DNA of 64,000 nucleotides from Watersipora subatra (taxonomy: Eukaryota; Bryozoa; Gymnolaemata; Cheilostomatida; Watersiporidae): positions 56,283,196 through 56,347,195 of the forward strand of contig NC_088708.1 in NCBI RefSeq assembly GCF_963576615.1, read 5' to 3'. Shown piece after piece: positions 46,201 to 59,995 of this stretch; positions within the stretch are counted from its first letter, which is position 1; every line of letters begins with the position of its first letter. Position numbers and translations under genes: made by a program. The notes below the pieces were generated by a model. The model was not told where the DNA came from, made no database searches, and was given only the letters and a program-made list of their open reading frames with translations.

Positions 46201-49200
46201 AAGTGAACCCCATGAATAAAAAATAATACACAATGCTTATTCATTGTCTCCTACATTCTATGTAACGGAAGCATTAAGCTCCTTCATGAAGTACTTCTAG
46301 TGCCGTGACCTTGTATGACATTGAAAATGTTATTAAAGAGAATTCCTAACCTGATTTTCGATCCACTTGATTTTGGGGTATGATGATTTGGGCAGACAAA
46401 GAGTCAGAGGTATTGGGAAGTGGGTGGTTCAGTATGCATATGGCACGGACTACCTACAATGTCAAAAAAACGTCATTCTACTGAAACAACTAAAACAGAT
46501 TGCAATGTTAGTAATGTTATGCTAAGCTTCCTAAAGCGCTGCCAACAGCATGGTCAGACAACACTGAAAAGGATCAAATCAAAATAAATAGACCAAGGCT
46601 TCATATTATCAAAACAAGTTAATTGGAAATCCTGTCAGTTGCTGTCAAAATGTCACAGTTCTTCACCTCTGAATATAATTAGAAAACCGACAATGAAATG
46701 GACATAGTTCCCCTAGTCGAATCATGAAAACCGACAATGAAATGGACATAGTTCCCCTAGTCGAATCATGAAAACCGACAATGAAATGGACATAGTTCCC
46801 CTAGTCGAATCATGAAAACCGACAATGAAATGGACATAGTTCCCCTAGTCGAATCATGAAAACCGACAATGAAATGGACATAGTTCCCCTAGTCGAATCA
46901 TGAAAAGTCAGCAAAATCAAACAAAGAGAAGACTTAGCAACTGTTAGACGTGTGGCAGAAGGCCAAAGCTGCTGCACATATACATTTGCCCTAGTTTTTG
47001 GGTGGCATATATCCGTTCATTAGTACATCTACTGATAATGATTTCGTAGGGACACGTTCCTACACATAAAATGCTGCCGCATCATCATCTTATCAGTGGA
47101 CTGCCTAAGAATGGCTGCGCACATTCCAATTGTACCTTGAAATACGAGCAGGAAATTTGAATAACGATAAAGGCTATCTTGATTGAAATGAGGCCAGTAG
47201 TAACTATTACAAGGGTAACTTTAGCACTATGGTATCAAATATTAGATTGTGACACGTGAGTACATCTACCAGCTGTGTACTGACCATGTGAGTACATCTA
47301 CCAGCTGTGTACTGACCATGTTATCGCATCTACCCGCCGTGTACTGACCATTTTAGCGCATCTACCCACTGTGTACTGACCATGTGAGTACATCTACCAG
47401 CTGTGTACTGACCATGTTATCGCATCTACCCGCCGTGTACTGACCATGTTAGCGCATCTACCCACTGTGTACTGACCATGTGAGTACATCTACCTGGTGT
47501 GTACTGACCATGTTAGCACATATACCCGCTGTTTACTGACCATGTTAGCACATATACCCGCTGTGTACTGACTATGTGAGTACATCTACCAGCTGTGTAC
47601 TGACCATATGAGTACATCTACCAGCTGTGTACTGACCATGTTAGCACATCTACCTGCTGTATACTGACTATGTTAGCACATCTACCCGCCGTGTACTGAC
47701 CATGTTAGCACATCTACCCACTGTGTACTGATCATGTTAGCAGACCTACCTGCTGTGTACTGACCATGTTAGCACATCTACCTGCTGTGTACTGACCATG
47801 TTAGCACATCTACCTGCTGTGCACTGACCATGTGAGTACATCTACCTACTGTGTACTGACCATGTTAGCACATCTACCAACTGTGTACTGACCATGTTAG
47901 CACATCTACCCACTGTGTACTGACCATGTTAGCACATCTACCCACTGTGTACTGACCATGTTAGCACATCTACCAACTGTGTACTGACCATGTATGTTAG
48001 CACATCTACCAACTGTGTACTGACCATGTGAGTACATCTACCAGCTGTGTACTGACCATGTTAGCACATCTACCCACTGTGTACTGATCATGTTAGCAGA
48101 CCTACCTGCTGTGTACTGACCATGTTAGCACATCTACCCACTGTGTACTGATCATGTTAGCACATCTACCCACTGTGTACTGATCATGTTAGCGCATCTA
48201 CCCACTGTGTACTGACCATGTTACCACATCTACCCACTGTGTACTGATCAATGCGACGGTATAAAATCAAAAGCTAGGTGAATGAGTTCAAATGTAATAC
48301 TATGTATAGCTGTGAAATGGCCAGCGACAACTTGAATGTACACTATATGACCATGGGATAACGACTAGAAGCCTAGAAGATCAATAGCCATTAGGAATTT
48401 ATTTACATTTAAAGTTAATCAATGTGGTATATTCCCAGTGCGCATCTACTTCCGCTTTCATACTAAAAGGCTAGCATTAAACCAGATTTTGTGAAAGCAA
48501 AATCCGTGTGGCCAACCAAATGTACCAAGTAAAGAAACGACAACAAATGAAGATAGATTATAATAATGATGATTGTAACAATAGCTGCTAGTAGGTATCT
48601 AGATAAAAAGGGGTAAGAATGACAATGCTGAATATATCCAATGGGTTGAGCGTAAAGTTATATGTAATGTGGAATATGGGCGCAGAGAAAACAGGGTGTG
48701 GAAAAATGACTAGAACTTCTATATGTAAATAGTAAAGTATTCCTCAGCTTTCCACCTGAGTGAACAACTCCAATCTTCATCGTTCCTCAACAATTACAGT
48801 ATGGATATCACTGTAGCAACAACAGTTCCAGTCGGGTTGTGTAAAAGATGTGAAGATGATCAAATGGTTGTAACACAAAGGATAGTGAGCTCCTGCATTA
48901 CTTAAACCAACTACAAGAATTTCATTGGAGGCCTTTCTAGAGCAGCTGTTCTACCGCTACTGCGTATTAACATGACCATCTATTTATTTTGTTATACTCA
49001 AAATGCATGTCATGTGTTGTAGTGACCCTCTTGGCATAATGATACTATTAAGCTGCTTCAGTCACATACAGAATACGTCATATAATCAGTATAACAGAAT
49101 ACACCATATATTCAATATAACAGAATACACCATATACTCAGTATAACAGAATACACCATATAATCAGTATAACAGAATACACCATATAATCAGTATAACA

Positions 49201-52200
49201 GAATACACCATATACTCAGTATAACAGAATACACCATATACTCAGTATAACAGAATACACCATATACTCAGTATAACAGAATACACCATATAATCAGTAT
49301 AACAGAATACACCATATACTCAGTATAACAGAATACACCATATACTCGGTATAACAGAATACACCATATACTCGGTATAACCGAATACACCATATACTCA
49401 ACATAACAGAATACACCATATAATCAGTATAACAGAATACACCGTATAATCAGTATAACAGAATACACCATATACTCAGTATAACAGAATACACCATATA
49501 CTCAGTATAACAGAATACACCATATACTCGGTATAACAGAATACACCATATACTCGGTATAACAGAATACACCATATACTCGGTATAACCGAATACACCA
49601 TATACTCAACATAACAGAATACACCATATAATCAGTATAACAGAATACACCGTATAATCAGTATAACAGAATACACCATATACTAAGTATAACAGAATAC
49701 ACCATATAATCAGTATAACAGAATACACCATATAATCAGTATAACAGAATACACCATATAATCAGTATAACAGAATACACCATATACTCAGTATAACAGA
49801 ATACACTATATACTCGGTATAACAGAATACACCATATAATCAGTATAACAGAATACACCATATACTCAGTATAACAGAATACACTATATACTCGGTATAA
49901 CAGAATACACCATATGCTCAGTATAACAGAATACACCATATACTCATTATAACAGAATACACTATATACTCAGTATAACAGAATACACCATATAATCAGT
50001 ATAACAGAATACACCATATAATCAGTATAACAGAATACACCATATAATCAGTATAACAGAATACACCATATAATCAGTATAACAGAATACACCATATAAT
50101 CAGTATAACAGAATACATCATATACTCAATATAACAGAATACACCATATACTCAGTATAACAGAATACACCATATACTCATTATAACAGAATACACCATA
50201 TACTCAGTATAACAGAATACACCATATACTCATTATAACAGAATACACTATATACTCAGTATAACAGAATACATCATATAATCAGTATAACAGAATACAG
50301 AAGCACAATAAATGTATAAATAAAATATGTTCATGAATAAATCGCTCCAATATCGTAAAGTTACTAGCAATGACAAACCTTAAAACAACAAGATAATACC
50401 TACCTGCCCAACTTTCTTGCAGCGGTCAGGGGCGTACGAGGGGTCACAGATCACCATTTTACACTTAGCAGTCTCGCCATCACTAGTAACTCCAACTGCT
50501 TCCCCTAATTCATTGGTGACGATCTTGTCGCACGGTTTATCGAGCATGTAGGTGCCGCCGTATATAGCGCTGAGCCTCGCAAATCCTTGCGGTAATTCTC
50601 CAAGACCGTAGAGCGGGTAGAGATAGGGACTCTTGCCATACCGCGCAACAGAGTCACTATACAGCTTGCATCTGCTCACCAACCCCTCAGCCTTGTGGCC
50701 TAAATAGCTAAAAACAATTCAAATAATAATAATAATAATGTGCCAACAAACCTAAAGATGAACTTGCACAAAACTTTAGTAGAATTTATCAGAAAGTATC
50801 AGTCTTTTTCTATTATTCGCGGTTGTTTTTTATGTTTGAGCTAATCTGATTGCCTGGATGTTTCAAGAGTAAAATCGATAAAACTCCATCAAGGTTAAAA
50901 CACTCAAAAGAGAATTACATGCAAAATGATGTCACTAGTTGCTATCATTGCTAACTTTACTTTATTGGCAATAACTTCATTTCACAAGTAGAAATGCTTT
51001 TTAAATTAGGCCATACAACAATAGTAAAACAAAAAAAGGGAAAAAAACAACAGTTAGCCATTAAAATTGAATAAATAGTCTGACAAAAAGTGTTTAAAAT
51101 GCTTTTCTCTGCTAAGAGAACAGATATTTGGTGGAAGATTGTTAAAGCAGCTGGCAATGACATTTTCAAAATGATTGTTAGTGATTGTATGCAATTTGTT
51201 CCCATCACGTAAGTTGAAATGAGTTGAGAACCTGTAATTGTCACGTAAAAAACGAGGACACAAACCATGAAAAATCTTGAAACATTGATTTGAAGTAAAA
51301 TAAATATTTAGCATAGGCAGAGTAAGAAGACGCAGAGATTTGGAAAGATCATTCGTCGGAATAATATATGCAGGAATATGATGTGCAATGAGTCGAAATG
51401 CTCTTTTTTGCAACAAAGATTAATCCTTAGTGACATATCTTGGAGCTAGATTATAATAAATGTGAATACCATAAATAATATGGCAAAATATAAACTGATA
51501 ATAAAATCCAATAGCGAATTTTGAGTTCATGTATGGCCTGCAAAACTGGAGCAGAGTCAATGACTTCGTGACCTTACTACAAATAGTGTCGACATGATTA
51601 TTCCAAGAGAGTCGATCTGTCAAAACAAATCCTAACAATTTTGTCTCATGTCTACAAGTGATAGATTGACTGTTAAACTTAAGAGTAAAGCTGTTTCGAA
51701 GGTTTTCATCAGTATTATAAAGAAGTGTGATTTTTGTAAATTGATTGTCATATGATTTGAGACAATCAATTTGTAGTTGGTATAGCTATAGTTAATATCG
51801 GCAATTGCATTCAAGTTACACCTATTCAAGCTACACAACTATTCCGGCGGTCTCTTTGCCACTATGGACGGCATGATCGCATTTTCTCTTGAGCTAAGCG
51901 ATTTACCCGTGATCAAGTTTTATCGATTTTAATTTTAAAACTACCTGGCAGTCAGATCACCTCAAACATCAAAAACAATCACAAATGAAAGAAAAATACT
52001 GATACTTTCTGATAGATTCTGTTAAGATTTTGTGCATATTCATTTGTAGTAGACTCCAAACAACTTTGGATAGCAATAGTTCAAACACAAATGGAAATAC
52101 ATGTAATTTGGTTAGCAAGTCTTCCTCTGTTTGAGTATCAGCGACTGAAAACTGTATACACAAAAGTCCGCAGTTGTCTAAATGTATAAGATGCATAAAT

Positions 52201-55200
52201 CTAATTCGTATCCAAGACACGAAGGCCAACGCTAAACTACAACATTTTCCTTGCATCTCTAGCCTAAAAGAGTTAAGGTTACTGAATGCGAGCTACTCAC
52301 TTGTCATCTCTGTAGAGAGCAACAGCGTGTCCGGTGAAATCCTGTGTATTCTTGTCGACTCCAAAGTGCTCATACAGCTGCTGACAAGTCACCTCCTTTG
52401 GGTTGATCTTCTTAAATGAGGCCGGATTTTGTGGGTCGTAATCATGGATGAATATGAGCATGTTACGATACTTGCGCTTTTCAAAGATGCCCATCAAACC
52501 TGCATGAGTCCCAATCAGGAAACTTTCATTAATGGTTTGTGTAAGTTAAAGCAAGGATTGTTGAAGCATAAATATAAAAAGTAGGCTACACGTACACTAG
52601 TCAATTATCCCTCGTTAGATTTTACCAGAAATCAGTGTAAGCGATCCCTTTAGCGAGTAATGAGCAACAAATACTTTACTCACATTATTTTGGCTCAAGC
52701 TTACCGGTGACAAGAGTACGCGGCTCAAAACAGTAACTTTGGTTAATTCATAATGTATTGTTTTATTTGAATGATTTTCAACAATGCAGTGTCATTGTAA
52801 CCGAGCGAGAAATCTTATTAATCTATATGGTATTAAATCCAAAATACAAATCTGCAAACAAAAATAGCAACAGTACTTATAGTCACATAACCAGGCTAGT
52901 CTATCAAGTGCAAATTTCAAGTAATTACTGGTAGCGTATTGACACAACCTGCTACAAGTAAAATAATCCTTGTTTTAGATTACTTGTAGCTAACATGTTT
53001 ACTAACATTATAAAGTTGGCAGAATTGCAATGGTTGTCGGTAATGACAGAAATTTGGCAAGCTTTACATAAAGGTTTAGCAGAGAAAAATACTACTGTTA
53101 AATGTGTTTTAGAGTAAAATATAATCACTCTTGCTATTAAGACTGGTTATCGTGAGATAATATTAGTGGGAAAATTGAAAATGAATAATTTGAAGTTTGG
53201 CAGTTCTAATGAAACAATTGACGATTCTTCTGCATGACAGAAGATACAACTTTACAAAACTCATATTATTAACCCAGTTATTAGCTAGTATACATATGGG
53301 CTTATTAGGAACTATCGTATGCAAACAAATGCAATTGTTATTCGATAGATTGATGACATCCGATCAAAGAACTTTGAGCAAATTCAATTCCCATACAATG
53401 TATTCACTTAACCATCTCTAATCTCTTAACAACTCCGCCATTCAGTTTCCAGGTTGTTAATAAAGCTATAAATTTTAGAAAGACTGGAAAAAAAAACTCC
53501 AAAATAAAGGAGCTAAATAAAGTGATCTGAGTAGGCATGCCAAACTCTTTAGAAAAGCAACCAAAAGGCAACCGATTTCAGTCTGAAGCATGGTGTTTAT
53601 TTTGGCCACCTGAGCTTTACAGAAACTTAAGGAACAAAACACCAATATTATTCTAATCCACCTTTCAAGTTTGAATGGTTCTATCATATAGCGATGTTCC
53701 GATTAAACATACTATTAACATTCGAGTCCTACCAACTATGCAAAATAGTCGTCACAAATGTTTTGCTTTCTTGCAGGTGTCGGCACAGTCACAGGTTGTC
53801 ACGCTATTTTACGCTATATTACGCTATAATATTTTAAGATGGCCAAACATCTTTCAAAACCAAATGAGATTGTTTCAAGCCTTGATAAGCAATAGATTCA
53901 CAGCAATTCTTTTACCATGTCACAATTACTTGTAAATGAAATATCTTATAGGATGGTGTTTAAAGACCAAAATAACTGGGGCAAACTGGTATGCAAACTA
54001 CCTTATGGGTAATTTCTCCGTCAACAGGCATAGTAAAGTAGCTAGACAACTGTGTGATTAGTTAGCGACAGATATAGATTAATATGCCTCGCCAACATTT
54101 TGCCTTAAACACACATTTTCTTGCAATACTGAGTGCAAATCTGACCAGTGTGTTTGTACCTGAAGACTACAAGAACACGCATTTGATTTTGAATTTTGAT
54201 GTCTCACCTGTAGCCAGTGCCTCTTTCTCACTGGCTGGCACCTTGTGCGCCTTTCCTCCTTTAAACACATAGCTACCCTCAACTGATTTGAATTCTAGGT
54301 ACCTTGTAACACCGGTGTGGACGAGCAACTTGACAAGCTGACCTAGAAACCATCGAACAGTGCATAGCCATCATACAACAGACACAATAAATGCCTCAGT
54401 CTGCTAGCGTAAAATCAATAATTCTATTGCTCTAGTAAAACTAGTTGCAACTGTAAGCCGCCTTGTATAACCTAGTTTATCTGTAAAACAATTCATATCT
54501 CAGCTTTTTGCTTTCTATTAAAAGCCATGATAAAACGCATAGTTACAAAAACAACAATATTTTTATAATACTATTTATATTTTGGTAGATATAAAATATC
54601 AACAACACAATCTCTAAGCATCACATCACCTTATTAAGGTCACACACAATTAACAAGCTGGCCATGTTTTGCACCGAAGGCTAGATTAGACACACTTCAA
54701 TCCTCCATAGATAATTGAAGTTTTAACTGGAGTAAATAGTAATCTTTCAGCTAGCCAGAAGATTAGACACAACAGGTGAGTAGCACCCAGTATAGCAATG
54801 CTAGGTAAAAAAGATTCCCTATAATTTGTAAAACTTTAATAAATGTATGACTTACAAGTGGTATCTTGAGGCTAGGGGCAAAAAGGTTAATTTTAGACAT
54901 GAATGTGACTTTTAAATGTCGTCTGAAAGAGGAAGTGAAAGAGCTGCTAAGACCACACACAGTGTTATACCGTGTTAAACGTCATCACCACAACAAAAGA
55001 ATGTCTAAATTTTACAATGTAAAACACGCCATACAATGAAGTAATAATACAATAGAGCATTCAATTATTCAAACGCAAATTTAAATTATATTTGTTCCTT
55101 GAATGATAACTGGATCTTCTTGAATAGTGTTACGACTGGATCTTTTTGAATAGTAGCTCAAAGCGCCATCTCATCCACCTCTTGCAATGCTGATGTACTG

Positions 55201-56970
55201 CATTTCTTAGCTAGCTCCATTTTAAAACACTGTTTTTAAAACTCTGAATTATGTTAAGTATAAAGTATAAACTGCTATCTTGCCATCCTTTATCACTAAT
55301 GCAAATCCTTTTCGCCTCACGCAGGATGTGGATCTATTTTAATTAAGAAAGCTTCAACCATTATACAAAAAACTAATCGATTAGAAGACTCATAAACTGA
55401 AAAGATTTTGTAATGTGTAATAGAAATGTTTCCCCCTTTTCACCAGAAATCAAACAGGCGTATGAGAGTAATTAACAATTGTATAAAATAGACTCACCAT
55501 TCGCCATGAGAAACTTTGGAATGAGATCCACATTCCAGTCCCTTCCCTTGTCATACTGAGATGGCGGTGCTCCCATTTTATATTTCGCATAAAACTAAAA
55601 ATACACCACAAATAGAAACACTGAGCAATATCTCAACATGGCAGTTGGCAGATTAAGAGTATACAAGTTACAACACATGCTCAGTAAACGTCGTTTGATG
55701 AAAGTTATTGCAGAGTATTTCATAACATTTAGTAACACAGTAACAAACGCACATCAGCAAGTGGAGTGATAGAAGCACTCTCTCCTCCGTAATACTTGTT
55801 TCTATCCATGTGGAGGACCTTCTTCCCACTCACGGACAACATTCCACTCAGAATGCATTCCTAAAAAAAGGAGGTTAGAGCATATATGTAAAATACTTAA
55901 ACATACACTCGATTTTAATTCTGAAAAAATGAACACAAATGAAGCATGAAATCTTTCTTTCATTGAATGTCTATTGTATACAATAAGATAAAACTAGCGT
56001 ATATAATTTGGAATAAGTTCAAATTGACATTTACGTAGATGAAACAATAATGTAAATCATAGCATTGTCCTAGACATTGATAGTTATCTACTAGTTGATC
56101 CAGTAATGATTTCTTCACTAGACAAATGATAGAGACTCCTTTTTCAAGTCAGCATTCAGCCGGAACGAGCAGCTATATCACATGCATTGCTTTTTGATGA
56201 GCTGCCTTCAAAGTATGAAAAGTGTGGTTGGATGTCCCATTGACCAAACCACTATAGACTATCAATGTTGTAAGGTTCACACAAAAAATGAACAATAATA
56301 AAAACTATCAGTGATATAATAGCTGAAAAATTAGTTTCGGCCTCCTTGAGTACTGAGTTAATATACTATGCAAAAAGAATTTAGATTAATTAGAGACCAA
56401 TGTAAAAGTACATAAATATTTTACAGCTTTGACGAATCATCCAAATAACGTTTTTAAAATAGCCCATCATTAGTATAATCGTCTTTTAGTTTGCCGTGTC
56501 CCACATATAAAGCAAAATTCAGATAACCGGTGCAACAGATACTAAACCAATATGGCCTAACAATTTACTGACCTAAATTTGTACAAAACATTGCCCACAG
56601 TAGGTGTAAAATATCATTACTGTAAAATTAAAAATAGAGCTAAAATCAAACGCTTTAACTCTTGCGCAAACATGGGATAAACCAACAGCGTCAGTTAAAT
56701 CGCGTCGCTCATCATGACAGTTGTCAATATTTTTAGTCGAAAGTTTTAGACATGTTCATGTTAATAAAAATTGAACCAACCATAGCAAATTGCCATTTTA
56801 TGCATCTTATTACTTCCCCATTGAGCCAAGTAAATCGATATACGCAGTTTTGTTGTCATTACCCTGCTATAGTTTATATGAACTTATGTAAGACGATTTA
56901 ATGAAATGAATTCTAATAGCCGTACCTTAAGGCCGGTACCTAAAACTATCACGTCGTATTCTTCATCCAT
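43221..56970 (-). CDS. GDI: Rab GDP-dissociation inhibitor, complete, 10 exons, 441 aa
   Basis: GDI extracts GDP-bound, prenylated Rab GTPases from membranes and keeps them soluble for recycling. Minus-strand exons: 56970-56926 (ATG), 55860-55753, 55594-55498, 54342-54208, 52499-52301, 50707-50404, 46453-46351, 45060-44916, 44479-44425 and 43355-43221 (TGA). They total 1326 bp with all phases consistent. The protein begins [20 protein letters not shown], the nucleotide-binding-like fold shared with REP/CHM. It includes [70 protein letters not shown] and [15 protein letters not shown], all near-invariant GDI stretches. The length fits animal GDIs (about 443-447 aa). The symbol is generic because invertebrates usually have one gene ancestral to GDI1/GDI2. 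Its introns carry very long satellite arrays and a foldback/LINE composite. Confidence 0.95.
46682..46901. repeat. 44-bp minisatellite, 5 copies
   Basis: A unit containing GAAAACCGACAATGAAATGG then ACATAGTTCCCCTAGTCGAA repeats without visible mismatch, suggesting recent expansion. Lies in a GDI intron. Confidence 0.95.
47245..48250. repeat. 32-bp satellite array, about 31 copies
   Basis: CATGTTAGCACATCTACCCA then CTGTGTACTGAC repeats about 31 times. Variants include GTGAGTAC for GTTAGCAC and CAGCT/CCGCC/TGCTG for CCACT, so there are subfamilies interspersed in blocks. Lies in a GDI intron. Confidence 0.95.
49075..50297. repeat. 26-bp satellite array, about 47 copies
   Basis: GTATAACAGAATACACCATA plus TACTCA or TAATCA repeats with a 26-bp period. 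Higher-order blocks are visible (runs of ACTCGGTATAACC recur). It ends about 105 bp from the GDI exon 50404-50707. Confidence 0.95.
50757..52055. mobile_element. Foldback element split by a LINE fragment
   Basis: The left arm (50757-50915: TGAACTTGCACAAAACTTTA, ATCAGAAAGTATCAG, GATTGCCTGGATGTTTCAAG, AAAATCGATAAAACT, CTCAAAAGAGAA) is repeated inverted at the right (about 51885-52055: TTCTCTTGAG, GATCAAGTTTTATCGATTTT, CAGTCAGATCACCTCAAAC, CTGATACTTTCTGATAGA). This is the dispersed palindromic repeat seen at 1734 and 23660, here opened at its centre by about 970 bp carrying a LINE tail. Confidence 0.75.
51054..51838 (-). pseudogene. LINE reverse transcriptase C-terminal fragment, broken
   Basis: Minus-strand frames encode the end of a non-LTR retrotransposon ORF2. 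[12 protein letters not shown] resembles the post-palm segment. After a frame change near 51638 comes [20 protein letters not shown], a well-known LINE RT C-terminal motif, then [25 protein letters not shown] and [10 protein letters not shown]. There is an in-frame stop at 51420-51422 before the LLQKRAFRL part. The 3' tail ends near 50940 with GCCAATAAAGTAAAG. It is 5'-truncated and inactive, of jockey/CR1-like type by motif. Confidence 0.8.
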
Positions 56971-59339
56971 GGCAGAAGTTCTTTGGTAAATCAGCAAATG
57001 ACACACCTCCCGCTATCCAGCAAAAGGAGAAATGGCGATTCGATAAAACCGGAACAGGAAATACACATATAGCTCCAATACGTGCATAGACCACTGACCT
57101 AGACCGCCTCTACTGGTAATAGAGGTCAGTGGCATAGACCGTATCCGACATAGGGTAGTCCACAACATTAGGCACATAAAGCATAAAGTACTTTCCTAGA
57201 GTTCTACAAATGCATGTTTATTGTAACGTCAAATAAATTTTAAATCTCCATCTTTGTTTGGGTAGAATATTGCCGAACCGATTGAACAATACTTATACTT
57301 CATCTAAGCAGTTGTCGGTTTACAATATTTTAACTAATAAATAGGTTGATTTAGTATTAGTTTTGAAATTGTTGCAAACATACAGCTGAGAATAATTTTT
57401 TCAGTTAATCAACACCTGTGATTAAATTGTACAACTGATTATACGCTGGTTAATCAGTCAATATTTACATAAGGCTGTTCATGAAAAAAGCTGTTCATGA
57501 ATAAATTATGTAAACAAAGTTTATAATAAAACGAAATCCAAAAGTGAATTAGACCAGCTGTTTGAACACTAGCCATAATGACCTATGTACAATTTTAAAA
57601 TTTACTAGAACTCTGGTAGGCATTATTGTTTAATGTTTCTACATAATCGTAGTTTTACAAAAAGATAACAGTCAGATATTTTTCATCTGTGCTGTTTTAG
57701 TCAGATTTGAGTGACCATATGTAATCTCGCTTCAAACCCACCATATTCTTTTGTTTTTGGATGCATATTAGACAATGTTTCTTACAGATTATTCAAGGAT
57801 TGGGCTCGCACAAAGCATATAAAAATGTCACTTATTACAACACACAGACTAGCTGGCTAATCCGCTGTAACTAACATTGATCAGCCTACAATGTTATGCG
57901 GCTCATGCATTCATCTTAACGATTAAAGCTAAGTATTACTATTTAACAAAAAACACTCAAGGTAAACCTGACATCAAGAATTGTAGAATGTATCAATTGT
58001 ATCAGTGGCTGCTGTCTTCTGTTATTCTTCAGTCAAAATACAATGGCAATAACATTAGTTGGCATATCATTGTTAATTATCAACATTCATGACATGATAA
58101 GCTTTGGCTACTCCAAGCAACAGTGGTATTGATAACAAGCATAAAGCATAAGTTTTATCCATTTTTGATGTATTTTCAAACATTTTCAATGGTGTTTAGG
58201 TTTTAAAAGTACAGAGATAATTCAAAAATTTTACTTGGATGACAATGCTACAGTACACTCATGATAATAGCTGTGATGTTAGCAGAGAAAACTAATTTGC
58301 TTTATATATTGTTAATGGTCGTGCGGCCATTGTGACAGAGCCTTAGTAAACTCTGATCATGGAGTGACCAGTGTAATATAACCTTGGTCAGCCCTGATCA
58401 TGGAGTGACCAGTGTAATATAACCTTGGTCAGCCCTGATCATGGAGGGACCAATGTAACATAGTTTTGGTCAGCCCAGATCACAAGAGGCTGTGTGAGGA
58501 CATTGACGACAGCCTTATAAATAATTTACACATGAGTAGATTTTCATTTTTGCTAATAGTTACTTCATACTGTAGTTTATATCAATTTCAACAAATATGT
58601 AAATTGATAATATTTTTCAGACTTTAATAAATGCTAAGTTAGATTTAAATTCAATGTCAACTAACACATTCGAATTTGACATAAATAATATCAGTGCAAT
58701 TGTAAGGCTTGAGTCAATTTTGGCAGTTGAAGCTTAATCATAAAAAATATATATTAATATATAAAATATGAATAGTATTCCGCAACGTACTGCGTTTACG
58801 TGTGTTATATGTATATTACACTCTATTTAGCAATATACTTTTATAAAAAATATGTTTATGTGTTATATATATATTATATATACAGATATATAATGTATTA
58901 AACAGTAGAACTAAAAAGTTGGCAACATTTTATTACTATTTAGTTTCATACAGTTAAAACGACTGAACTCATTAGATAAAATTTGCCTAATAGAATATGC
59001 TTTATGTAAGGTATACATAATCAGATGGTTAAAGTGATTAGAAGGGGTTACTGAGAATTACAGATGTACCTTGCAGGTAGCTTGTGAAAGTTTAAAACGA
59101 ATTATTAAGAATTACAGATATAGCTTGTAAAATCATGTTGAGCTTATATAATTAAGAAAATGTTGTTAAGTGACACAATAGCTTAATAAAAACTTTGTGG
59201 CAGGCCTACAATTATAAAGCACTTTTTTTCTTTTGTTAAGAGATGATAAATGGGGTTTGTAAACTATAAAAAACTTTTCCCAAAGGCAAAGCTCACACCT
59301 CCTGAATATATTATTAAAAGAGGAAGCAGTTCGTAAAAT
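56971..59339. other. GDI upstream intergenic region
   Basis: No gene recognised; the GDI promoter should lie at the left end. Contains a 9-bp inverted repeat (CCACTGACC / GGTCAGTGG) around 57090-57132, a short minisatellite and AT-rich simple sequence near 58740-58900. Confidence 0.45.
58349..58480. repeat. 41-bp minisatellite, 3 copies
   Basis: CTGATCATGGAGTGACCAGT plus GTAATATAACCTTGGTCAG recurs at 58352, 58393 and 58434. Confidence 0.85.
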
Positions 59340-59379
59340 TTTCCAATCTATGGTATGCTGAAATTAATCTTATTGTCTT

Positions 59380-59860
59380 TTAATTGCTATATATGTTTGA
59401 TAGCTCTGTTGATAGTCTCTTATTGGCATGCTTGAATGAGCTTTTGTTGTTGGTGTAGCGTGCCTCAAATGTGCCTTCTGTAAGCCCATCATAGGTGTTA
59501 GTTTGTGTAATGTCTGCAGTGGTCACTTTTGTCTGGTATACAAGAGATCGAGTTAAGCATTTGCCTTCTAGCGGGCAGGTCATTTGTTGGCGGCAATTAC
59601 AGTATTTGGTTTTCTCTCCTGTTGGTGTTATGCTTAGCATTGATTTGTTGTGACTCATAATTGTATGTCTTATATTGTTCATGCAGTCGTAGCTGATCTT
59701 GCAGTTGTTGTTGTTGTTTAATATTTTATGCAGTTTGCTGCAAGGTAGAAATTCAGTAGCGATGATTTGCATGAAAATTTTTCCAATGTTAGTTAGTAGA
59801 CTCTTACTATAAGGAATATTGTACCATATGATTTTTTGGGAGCGTCTGTATGTTTTGGGT
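59380..59860 (-). mobile_element. Penelope-like element fragment (RT thumb plus GIY-YIG start)
   Basis: The minus strand encodes IIWYNIPYSKSLLTNIGKIF, then KLHKILNNNNNCKISYDCMN, a zinc-like linker CNCRQQMTCPLEGKC, and a GIY-YIG-like YDGLTEGTFEARY. It stops early, soon after ELSNIYSN. These are the RT C-terminal part, linker and endonuclease start typical of Penelope-like elements. The sequence differs from the neighbouring copies at 59996-61425, so it belongs to another subfamily. It is truncated at both ends. Confidence 0.8.
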
Positions 59861-59908
59861 GTTGTAGCAGTGGGTTGCTGAGTGTACTTGAGTTGGTGTT
59901 CATATCCG

Positions 59909-59909
59909 C

Positions 59910-59940
<31 letters not shown>

Positions 59941-59993
59941 TATATAATATATATAATATATAATATATATATATATAATATATATAATATATT
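59909..59993. repeat. TA microsatellite
   Basis: An (AT)n tract with periodic ATAATATAT interruptions, separating the two Penelope-like copies. Confidence 0.9.
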
Positions 59994-59995
59994 AA

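Noticed and set aside
49736-49939. Open frame of repeated [15 protein letters not shown] on the minus strand
   Set aside because: It is the translation of the 26-bp satellite, not a gene.
46682-50297. Regularly spaced direct repeats resembling a CRISPR array
   Set aside because: Units are contiguous with no unique spacers, and the context is a eukaryotic intron.
50957-51268. 103-codon minus-strand frame
   Set aside because: Out-of-frame overlap with the LINE RT tail, which has clear motifs in the other frame.
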